Assembly (NCBI GenBank): GCA_903813345.2
Contig: CAIIXF020000010.1
Location: forward strand, 3,277,169-3,341,168
Reading direction: 5' to 3'
Length of the DNA: 64,000 nt
Origin: Owenia fusiformis
Lineage: Eukaryota > Annelida > Polychaeta > Sabellida > Oweniidae
Part shown: positions 55,601 to 64,000 of the stretch, piece after piece
Layout of the letters: each line of letters begins with the position of its first letter
Numbering within the stretch: the stretch's first letter is position 1
Notes under the pieces: model-generated
Databases searched by the model: none
The model's input: only the letters and a program-made list of their open reading frames with translations
Told to the model about the DNA's origin: nothing
Position numbers and translations under genes: made by a program

Positions 55601-58600
55601 ATTCCCAACTCTTTCCTAGTTTGGAGGTTGCATTTTTTCACCTACTACAAATGTTTTTTTACCCTTCCGCGTTTTTTCTACTGATTGATAAATTGACGAT
55701 TTTCAGATATTGAAGGAGCAACTGGAGCTACAGGACCGAGTGGGCCAATTGGAGCTACAGGACCTAGTGGACCTGTTGGAGCTACAGGACCGAGTGGGGC
55801 AACTGGAGCCACAGGACCAGAAGGAACAGCTGGAGGCATTGGACCAAGTATAGTACAGTTCTTCACACTAAATAAAATTTGGCTATCTTATCTACCGATA
55901 AATTTCACTTTATCGGAAAATATGACTTTTTAACTAAACGTAGTATATATCACAGTACATGCTATGAATCGTCCCTTACTTATTGTATTCTGGTAGTTAA
56001 AGCACTAATCTACCAGGTCAACCTTTGAATCCCAATAATTAGGAGATCTATTGAATGTAATGGCTATATTATACGGAAATATTACATTGTGACATGTTTC
56101 AGATCAATAATAATTTGTTCGTTGGGATTCGCTTCTCCGTGAAGTTGCCTTTTTCTAGTTATTCAATCCGTTCTCCCGATGGTGTATGGGAGGTGAAGGT
56201 AAATATGGAGGCATGCATCTATGCTGGGCATTCAAGATAAATTTTATTGTTAAAAGTTGTTTCTTTTCAGGTTCAAGCGGACGTCCTTCTGCATGGTACT
56301 TTTATGGAAACAATGTAACAGACGGAGAAACATTTTTAGAAAGTGGAGCTAGAAAGGCATGGGTAGATTCTGAAACTGATTTACCACGAGGGACATTAAC
56401 AGGCTTTGTAGTATATTTAGAACCTGGGGCCACTAGAGATACTAGAGCACGACTTCAAATATGGCGGGCGATACCTCCGAGTGATGAACGATTTTTATTA
56501 GTCTGGGAAAAAGAAGTGACATTTTTGAGAAGTAAAACCGGATTGGTGGAAGTGAGTATGATTAACAGCGTCAAATATTGGCACTCACGTTCCTCTTCTT
56601 GTTTTACCTCCCCGAACCAAAAAACAACAATCGCGTTTGGTTTATATCAATTTCATGTACAAATGCATCATATATTTTCAATGCAATGATCACATACCAG
56701 ATGTTTTGTAATTTTAGGTTTACCTCTCAATATCAGAACGATTTCGTACCACTAGTGGAGATAAAATAGGATGGACTTATGAAGGAGATATTGGCCCTAT
56801 TAGTCTATCCTTTGCACAGAACCATTTGACATATTTCTTACCATTGGATAACAGTCCCAACCCAACAGTAGGTCGCGAGTATGAGTTCGAAATGCTTCCC
56901 CTGGAGAGCATATTTTCAATAGGAGTATTGATCGATACATGTAAGAGACAAAATTCGTTTTATTTGGGTTCCTCTTGGTCGGTCTTCATCATATTCATTT
57001 TCGGGACATTTTTGTGTTGTGTTCACGTTTAGGGGTGACCTTGTACATTTTCTGTCCATCGTTCGGTCTCGGCAGCCTCATAGTAAGTCAACCCAGTTCC
57101 TGTATGACGGGGGTCTTAACAGCCATCTTATAATTTAGTCGTTAGTCTTCGCCAATCAGCTACATACTAGTTTAGTCTAATATCCATCCATCATTCTACG
57201 TTCAACACATCTTCTTAATGTCAAGCCGATTCATTCTGCAGACATCGCAGTTGGAGATCGATCTCCGCATTGAAAGGAAATGTGAATTTCTTTTCACTGT
57301 ATGTAATGGTCCATTTTCAAAAAACAACCAGTTTGTCAAAGGATATCGTCATGTTTTTTTTGTATTTCTTATAATTCCATGTGGTTCCAGTGAAGTCGCT
57401 GATAATGAAACATTACGTGTGACATGGCATATATTTCAAAACAAAATATCCAGACTAACCATTTCTAATTTTTTTTTATCACGAAACCAAAGAAAATCGG
57501 TCAAACAATTCATTTTCACTATATCACATCGGTTTTATTCGTATTCACAGGACATACTAGCATGATCGAGGTCGAACATTGTACAATTTACCATTCTCAA
57601 AGGTTCCGTAAAACGGGTGTAACGTTTTAAAATATAGTTATATCATTCAAATCACTTTTCATGACTTGAACAACTATTTTAAACATTGATAATGGTTTTA
57701 GAAAAAGGTTGCTCATCTTATAATCCTCAAATATTTGAATATCCCGCCATTTTAAAAGCAAATGTTTAGATTTATAGATCACCAACAATGTAAATTGAGA
57801 ACTAACATTTTAAAATGCTTTTTTCTCTGAACGACTTTTCTGCGCTATTTTTCAACCAATTTTTTCAACTCAAACTAGTTTAGGATGTATGTTGGTTGGT
57901 GTTAATTTTTTTAAGAATGTGTATGCGTGACAACTACAATTTTATTTGAAATAAGTTCACAAAAAGTCCTTCAAAATTAACTTTTTGACATTAAATTGAA
58001 GTTTCACATAGCACATTTTGATAGCATTAAGTAACACTTAAATGTAAGACAAAGTGGTTCAAACTTTATAAGGGGCCTTATAACCATTTGCCAGGTTGGA
58101 GGTTGCATTCTTTCACTTACAAATATCTTAGGTATTGCAACCTGCAATATTCTAACAGATAAATTGACGACTTATTTAAGCCAATGAAGGAGCAATCGGT
58201 CCTACTGGAGCGACGGGACCAGGTGGCCCCATTGGAGCTACAGGACCAATTGGATCCGTTGGTGCTACAGGGGCAAGCGGACTCGTTGGAGCTACTGGGC
58301 CGTACGGATCCACTGGAGCTACAGGACCGAGTGGTCCCACTGGAGCCACAGGACCAAGTGGACCTGTTGGAGCTACAGGACCAGAAGGGCCAACTGGAAG
58401 TGTAGGACCAAGTGGACAAGATCGGACAACAGGTAATTAAAAAGCGATTTCACTCCATCTGTTATTCTAAAATATGTAATTATGGAATTATATGCTAGCA
58501 TCATTTTATCAGAATACTAGTATATGGTTCACTGCCTGCAATGCATGTTGTATTGGTAGCAAGACTGTTCTACAAGAACCACTATCGTTTGTGTTATTGC

Positions 58601-59018
58601 CCGAAAAGCAAATATTGTTGGTGTTACAGTTCTCCATATTATATATTATTTACTTGTAGATATAACAGGGAACTGGACCGGCTATTTCATCTGTGACGGG
58701 GTGGGGTACAATACAACGATGGAATTAAAGACAATGGCGTCTTCTGTCGCACAGTGGCATTTTGTTTCTGGCAACCTAAGTTTCTCAAACTCGTCACATG
58801 GGATAAGGGGCATTCATGAAATATCAGGTGTGTTTTATAGAGGGACCAAGAAATGCATTTTGTATGGTCCCAGATGGATTGAAAAACCGGATGGCTGGTC
58901 TTCGATGTTTCAGTTCCAAAGTTGTTTCTACAGAGAGGACTCTCGCACGATTGAAGTTCAGTTCAACAGGAATGCTGTTTGTACAACACCACCAATAACA
59001 ATGAACAAACGTATATAG
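49663..59018 (+). CDS. Gene C: secreted coiled-coil collagen protein with two WYFYG modules (806 aa)
   Basis: Eight exons, 49663-50323, 50449-50729, 51246-51468, 55707-55847, 56271-56551, 56718-56940, 58181-58432 and 58660-59018, join in frame. Residues 1-23 are a signal peptide. [14 protein letters not shown] precedes the longest coiled coil of the three genes (to 220), built from repeats such as [13 protein letters not shown], rich in NIT and NVT sequons. Then follow module 1 (221-388), a 47-codon collagen block (389-435), module 2 (436-603), an 84-codon collagen block (604-687) and the GNWTGY domain (688-806). The 55847 donor is GTATAG, weaker than the others, and the 58181 acceptor TTAAG is unusual but gives the correct phase. 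No start codon or signal peptide precedes module 2, so one gene is more likely than two. Family not recognised. Confidence 0.85.
50449..51468 (+). other. WYFYG module 1 of gene C (two exons)
   Basis: Exons 50449-50729 and 51246-51468. The first matches the module 2 exon almost base for base over its second half. The second reads [19 protein letters not shown] and is more diverged from module 2. Confidence 0.9.
50893..50935 (+). pseudogene. Remnant of a WYFYG exon 3' end
   Basis: TTTTGAAGAATGAAACTGGA followed by TTGATAGAAGTGAGTATGAT is the last part of a first-module exon with its donor, lying inside the intron of module 1. It marks a breakpoint: the sequence just before it matches the module 2 intron up to CAGATGTTTTGTAA. 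Confidence 0.8.
51469..55706 (+). other. Gene C intron 3
   Basis: Mostly the composite repeat at 51881-55210. The sequence after 55250 resembles gene B intron 3 near 39537 (for example AGGAAATCCTC, TGTATT), so the intron is part of the gene duplication. No exon supported. Confidence 0.7.
51881..55210. repeat. Composite tandem repeat with TCCAGAT...ATCTGGA units
   Basis: Three palindromic units TTAGACTCCAGAT...ATCTGGAGTCTATTG start near 51881, 51930 and 51982. Two large non-coding units follow (about 52042-53797 and 53798-55210), both opening GAGTTTTTTCA and CAGTTTATTTAGGTTCAGTA and both ending in a CCTATC/CATC pyrimidine tract and GTCTAGATCTGGAGTCTGAA or a close variant. Inside, a subunit with GTAGGTCAAAATAAAAA recurs several times. 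Nothing codes for protein. Confidence 0.8.
56271..56940 (+). other. WYFYG module 2 of gene C (two exons)
   Basis: Exons 56271-56551 and 56718-56940. Words are [36 protein letters not shown], then [20 protein letters not shown] and [18 protein letters not shown]. Confidence 0.9.
56941..58180 (+). other. Gene C intron 6
   Basis: AT-rich, with blocks shared with the other large introns of the cluster (TCTACGTTCAACACATCT near 57195 and 55250). No exon supported. Confidence 0.7.
58660..59018 (+). other. C-terminal GNWTGY domain exon of gene C
   Basis: [65 protein letters not shown] and [12 protein letters not shown]. Four cysteines. Confidence 0.9.
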
Positions 59019-59839
59019 TATCCAAAACCTAGCAAAATGATTGGCTGGGAGGCGTCAGCTAAGGACAGAAAACACGTAAAAACATACGTTCCACGGAGTG
59101 AACTTACTGGTCCTATAATATATGATAGGTTATATGTGACGTAATATGTTCCACTAGTGAACTTAGTATCACTACGTTCATACGTTTCATATAGCCTAGG
59201 TTGTGGCTATACACCAATAATTAGAATACTTTGGACAAAATATGTAATCATACTTTATACAAATGGATCATTATTCCATTATTTTCAACAGATATACTAT
59301 CATGTCATTCCAAAATGACAGGGAAATAGGAGGGGAGGGGAGCGAAAGCACAAAGAGGTTGAACACTCTTTATATAAATTGTCATAACAGGACTCATGTT
59401 TATATTATTAGTGCGGTTGGTGTAATTATAGTATTTAACAATGACATCTATAGGATAACGAGGTAACTATCCAAGAAATAAGCATTAATACGGAAGATTT
59501 TATGTCATAAAAACGGTATTGTTGTAAGGTATTGAGAAATGCTTTTGGCCAGCTCACAGTGAATCGTAAAATATGGGGGTTATGTCCAGGGATTATGTTA
59601 AGGAAGGTTTTGGATACGGTAATATGCCGAGGGAAATATGGATACCTTGTTGATGGCTTTAATGGTCCTCATTCCTCATTCGCTGACTTATACTGAACTT
59701 TAGTAAGTGTTTCTGTTTTCTCGACCCCCTAACACTCCCTTGGGGTCAGAATATAAGTGAAATACTGATACCAATTACTTTAGTTGAAATGAAAAAATAG
59801 ATTTTCGAGAAAAGAGAAAAATTCAACATCAGGCTCTTT

Positions 59840-60345
59840 GAGGCCAATATATCTGCCCGAGGGCCGTAGGTCCCGAGAGTAGATATATTAAATTACCCAA
59901 GGGATAATCCCAATATCCTGAACCGACTATAGGATGATCTGTTTATCCCATACCAATCTTGGTCATTTGGCTTACATTGTTCAATTGGTTACAGTTCAGA
60001 AAAATTTCCAACCAGCCGTTGAGTTATTACAAGCATATGCATGTTCAGTTTTGTTTTTTGGCCGTGGCCGCATTTTCCTGTTTATTTTCTCGAATCTTTG
60101 ATTATTAACAGGGTTCTTTAAACCATCAAACAGATCGCGATTGTCTGCGTTTTCTCCATTGTCGTTTACTGTTATTGTGCGAACGTTACAAAAATGAACC
60201 AATATGTACGGCGATTATGACGAAGCGGGCAGATATATATCTGCCCGCTCCGAGCGGGACGTAAAGCTATATCTGCCCGCTGATGAAAATATAAGTTTAT
60301 ACAAACCGGCTGTATGTACCTGTAACACGTCCAAGTATGGGATAA
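59840..60345. repeat. Palindrome pair of the CCGAGGG family
   Basis: CAATATATCTGCCCGAGGGC is mirrored by GTCCCGAGAGTAGATATATT. Further on, GCGGGCAGATATATATCTGCCCGC is itself palindromic and AGATATATCTGCCCGCT-like words recur. CTGATGAAAATATAAG and GTACCTGTAACACGTCC resemble the repeat at 20890-20960. Confidence 0.6.
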
Positions 60346-60974
60346 ATGTAAATATATTATATGGATATTAAATATACTCAAGACATATCTATGATATGTG
60401 AGATATATGAGCAATAATAATTGGATATCATTAATTGTCTTGGCGAGAAACCTACGTATACTGCATCTTTAACGCGTTATTGGACTTCAGCAAATCGAAG
60501 TAAACGTTATACACAAATGGATTGCATATAGAACAGAGTATGTTATTTTCTTTTGTATAAGGAAATATTTTTGTTAAAGAATTGTAGGGTTTTCTTAATA
60601 AATATTTATAAGAAAATAGCGGACAAATCTTCTGATCCCATCCCTAGGTCCAAAGCCGTCAACGAACCAATCTATATTGCCAGGCTACCTTATCGTGATA
60701 ATTCATAATTAAACTTTAAGGAAATGTATCATCTGAATGAGTGGGGATATTTCCAAACATGAATGATTGACAAAGGATAGCAATCACATGTGTTAATATA
60801 TACTCAAAGAATCCAATAATTTGAATAAAAACAAATCTCCATCTGATAATTGCAATTATTGGAAAATGATTGTCCCCTCGTCTTAACAGTCGCAATTAAG
60901 GAGTTTGCGTGGGACTGTTGCGTAAAGCCACGTTGTCCGGAAAGTGACCCTTACAGGGCGGCCTCAAATAAATG

Positions 60975-61350
60975 TTACTGTTTTTGTTTTGGTTGTTTGT
61001 CGCTTGCTTTTGTTTTGGTTGTTTGTCGCCTATTTTTATTCTAGTTGTTTGTTTGCTTGTCTCGTGTCTACTTTAGTTACTTACTGCTTGTGTTTATTTT
61101 TGTTGTTGGTCTTGTGATTGATATAGAGTGTTGATTGTCTACAACATGTCTTTATTTTAATTGCTTGAAATGTCTTTTTTGGTTGCTTTTCGCGTTTCTT
61201 TTATGTTATTTGTGAGTTGCCTGCCCAGTGTGCCACATGTTTCTATTTGAAATGTTTGTCACGTTTGGTTGTTTGTTATCTACTTGCCACGTGTCTTCAT
61301 TTCGGTTGCTTATCACCCATCGTCTTTATTTTAGATGCTTGTCACGTCAG
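60975..61350. repeat. Degenerate minisatellite upstream of the GPCR
   Basis: Variants of TTTTGGTTGTTTGTCGCTTG and GTCTTTATTTTAATTGCTTG follow each other with imperfect spacing of about 25 to 40 bases. Confidence 0.6.
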
Positions 61351-62033
61351 GTATGTTCATTTCCAAACCATAAATTACAAAACACATAAGAAGTGATCGG
61401 GATAATTCAAATCTTTTGGATTGCTGATCATGAATTTATAACCAGTTCATGATGTCAGACAAAAAAGAAATTTTAATGTTGCCGTCCAGATCGGCAAAGG
61501 TCACTAACATCTCCTTGACGTTCATTCGTGTAAATTTTGCCGTCGAAATTTATTGGCGATTTAAAATATCGAATTGGAACCGCTGGGGCCAATCCTTGGT
61601 CTAAGCTGCTGTTGAAAGAATGACTAATATAAATGTTTCAATATGAACGCATCAGACAGGTAAACAGAAGACTTTTCTGAGAATATGAGATGGCCCCTTG
61701 AGATCTTATTACGTTGGAGTACATACATACATGCATACATATATAAATACACATTTAGCAATGAAAATCACTATATAGTATTCTGTCTCCTAATTGTGAT
61801 ATGAAACAAGCTCACTGGCTGCAGTTCAGATAAAATCCAAAATAAGAAGACAGAGTAAAAAGAAACAACAATAAATTAAGGTAAATACGTTGAATAGATT
61901 ATAAAGTAATATAATTGTTGTTCTTCAAAATTATAAAGTATTCACATTCTACAAAACAACAGGACTTTATTCACTGAAGAAACTGAAATCTGATGAACCA
62001 TTATTGAAAGTAATAGATCGGGATTTTGAAGAA

Positions 62034-63260
62034 ATGGATGAAAATTCAACACAAGAACACAATGTGAGCCGCCACATGTACACCTGGCAGAATGAACCGG
62101 ACACAAGTGCAGTCCAAATTGGACTAATGATAGTCGTTGCAGTCATCTTTATTTTCATAATTCTTAACAATGGATTGCTAGTAACAGTGGTGCTAAGGCA
62201 TAAGCACTTACAGACCCCTCCAAATATAATAGTCTTAAACATAGCGATAGCCGATCTTTTCCAAGGTATATTTGGAATACCAATACGGGAAATGATGACA
62301 TATGAATATGACATTGCAAGAGATATTACGCTTGGAATAGTTGATAAAAGATACGTCTGCTTTTTGAGAGTATTTTTAACGCTCTTGGGAACGGGTGGCG
62401 CTCTGTTCCTGTTTGTTGCTCTTGCGATAGAGAGATTTGTTGCGATCGTGTTGCCGTTTCGTTACGATCGTTGGATGTGTAAAAGCAACACTATCATCCT
62501 CAGTCTGATGTCCTGGGCTTTGCTCCTCGCTATTACCATTCCTGCATTCTTTGGTTGGAACAGATGGGATGTGAACATCCAATGCTCGGTACAGAATACA
62601 TTGCATAAACTTCACAACTCTGTCATCCTGAATCCACTGATCTACGCTTGCCTGGCTCTCACCGCCGTGCTGTATGGTAAAATATTCTGGGTTGCGAAGT
62701 CAAAGCGCGCACAGATTGTAGCCCAAATTCAAGCCGTGGACCATGCCAAAGCTGTGGCATATAAACGGGATTTCAAGATTCTCAAAACTGTTGTAATAAT
62801 CTTGGGACTTTTCATAATATCATGGATTCCGTTACTTTTTGTAAGAATGGTTCTTACACGCACAAATCTTGATTCTGCTACAATGATTATTTTGACTAAT
62901 ATCACATTCAAAATCGTGTTGGTGAAATCTGCAATTAATCCAATGATATTTTGTGAGAAAGATCGGAGGCTACGAATGGCTGTATTGAAGCTGTTGCGTC
63001 TACACAGGCAGGATGACCATGACATATTTACATCTGAAAGATCAACAAACAAATCGTGCGAGTCCAACGCCACTAAGGGGACTAATGGATTAGATATCAG
63101 CGAATTGTCAAACAGAGATAATACTGAGAGACATGGAGAGAATTCGGGAACATGTTCCAGAACATTAGACCAAACGGAGAAAAAGATGACGCATACAAAC
63201 ATCACCACACCAGCTGAAGAGAAACAAGAGACTTCTGATTTAAACTCACGACACATCTGA
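62034..63260 (+). CDS. Rhodopsin-class G protein-coupled receptor, intronless (408 aa)
   Basis: The start is the first in-frame ATG, at 62034; the frame stays open upstream but only with non-ATG codons, so an upstream exon cannot be excluded. Seven membrane segments fit: TM1 about 28-54 (with NNG), TM2 64-84 (LNIAIADLF), TM3 107-136, TM4 150-172, TM5 197-220, TM6 248-270 and TM7 285-306. Class A marks are the TM2 Asp74, the Cys109/Cys184 pair, ERF (133-135) in place of DRY, SWIP (263-266) in place of CWxP and NPMIF (302-306) in place of NPxxY. An N-glycosylation site NST is near the N terminus and NVS at 10-12. The C-terminal tail of about 85 residues is hydrophilic and Ser/Thr-rich. Ligand unknown; it resembles orphan invertebrate amine/melatonin-type receptors in pattern only. 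Confidence 0.92.
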   Translation: MDENSTQEHNVSRHMYTWQNEPDTSAVQIGLMIVVAVIFIFIILNNGLLVTVVLRHKHLQTPPNIIVLNIAIADLFQGIFGIPIREMMTYEYDIARDITLGIVDKRYVCFLRVFLTLLGTGGALFLFVALAIERFVAIVLPFRYDRWMCKSNTIILSLMSWALLLAITIPAFFGWNRWDVNIQCSVQNTLHKLHNSVILNPLIYACLALTAVLYGKIFWVAKSKRAQIVAQIQAVDHAKAVAYKRDFKILKTVVIILGLFIISWIPLLFVRMVLTRTNLDSATMIILTNITFKIVLVKSAINPMIFCEKDRRLRMAVLKLLRLHRQDDHDIFTSERSTNKSCESNATKGTNGLDISELSNRDNTERHGENSGTCSRTLDQTEKKMTHTNITTPAEEKQETSDLNSRHI

Positions 63261-64000
63261 AACTTGGTTCTGTCGGTTAATTGATACCACGATATGTCAG
63301 GCCAGAGACTCGGGTCAGGCTTAATGTTCACTGTTTTGAATTTGGGTCAAAAGTTAAAGCTCGTTATTATTAAAATCAATGTAACATATTTGCAGGTTGT
63401 AGTGGCTATGACCCCCAAGAGGGAGTATTAGGTGCCACATTATGGTATGATTTGTGAAATATTATAAGAAGTGTACGTGTAAATTGTGTAAAGTATGATA
63501 TTGTACATAATTGAGAAAAAACTGATTTAATGGAAATACAATAGCCGATGATGTTCGATTAATTGATAATAACTTGTTTGAATCTAATTGAACGATATTA
63601 CATAAAGGTTGAAATGCAATTAAAACAAATCAATGTGTGACATCCCATTTCCCTAATGACGGTAAGGACATGTCAAAATCCTCAGGTCTGACTGATGAAA
63701 TATCATGTTACATATCAGAATCGAATGAAGATGAAAATATATTAATCTTACGTGACCTCAATGGTAAAATTGAACAATTTTGAAAATCGAGTACAAAAAG
63801 CCCAAATGGTGATCAATGGTGATCTTGTAATAAAAAGGATCCATACCCATTAGTGTACCTATAGGGACTTAACTTTTTTTTGAAAAGGGAAAATTGGAAT
63901 TCCAGTATTATTTTTTAAATTATATGAATCTTTAAGAAGTATATTTTCAACAAATCACAAAAATAATATTTAGATTATGGTAAAAAATTGTTTTTACAGT
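63261..64000. other. 3' flank of the GPCR gene
   Basis: AT-rich 3' UTR and flank. No further gene is visible before the window ends. Confidence 0.6.

Larger units (their letters stand above)
59019..62033. other. Intergenic region between gene C and the GPCR
   Basis: The first about 650 bases match the gene B 3' flank. Palindromes with CG-rich loops lie at about 59845-59892 and 60221-60300. A degenerate minisatellite built on TTGTTTGTCGC and TTTATTTT lies at about 60975-61350, and an ACATACAT microsatellite at about 61721-61755. No gene seen. Confidence 0.6.

Noticed and set aside
56186-56689. A separate gene starting at the second module of gene C
   Set aside because: No signal peptide or good start precedes it, and the upstream collagen exon splices to it in frame.
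58660-59018. Avidin-family call for the C-terminal domain
   Set aside because: Only the opening GNWTGY and a few residues agree; the biotin-site residues and the rest of the avidin pattern are not visible.

Overview
The window is nuclear DNA from an invertebrate animal, AT-rich, with spliced genes, long introns and many transposon remnants. Two conserved animal genes (GOLPH3 and CFAP161), an L1/Tx1-type LINE and mariner-, piggyBac- and hAT-like MITEs support this. The sequence alone does not fix the phylum; a marine lophotrochozoan, ambulacrarian or cephalochordate would all fit.

Layout. 1.3-7.3 kb: a GOLPH3 orthologue on the minus strand in three exons. 7.7-10.8 kb: a CFAP161 orthologue on the plus strand in six exons, diverging from GOLPH3 across a 436-base shared promoter gap. 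10.8-13.7 kb: non-coding, with a strong hairpin. 13.7-17.5 kb: a minus-strand L1/Tx1-like LINE with two frameshifts. 17.8-59.0 kb: three tandem plus-strand paralogues, called A, B and C here. 43.3-45.9 kb: a broken Ty3/gypsy fossil and a ~100-base satellite, lying between B and C. 62.0-63.3 kb: an intronless rhodopsin-class GPCR.

The three paralogues are the notable content. Each encodes a predicted secreted protein: a signal peptide, a Cys motif and a heptad coiled coil in exon 1; a Cys-free module of two exons (called WYFYG here); Gly-X-Y collagen exons rich in GAT and GPT triplets; and a C-terminal domain starting GNWTGY. Spliced lengths from my exon calls are 1316, 543 and 806 residues, and every junction keeps frame. 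Nearly all introns are phase 1, so modules can be duplicated or lost without breaking frame. A carries a dead extra module exon and three CSGETC breaks in its collagen; C has two WYFYG modules with almost identical introns. I recognise no named family. The layout recalls soluble defence collagens such as collectins, ficolins and C1q, with other end domains in the recognition position, but that function is inference.

The introns and gaps hold many fold-back elements, several nested, which are listed individually.
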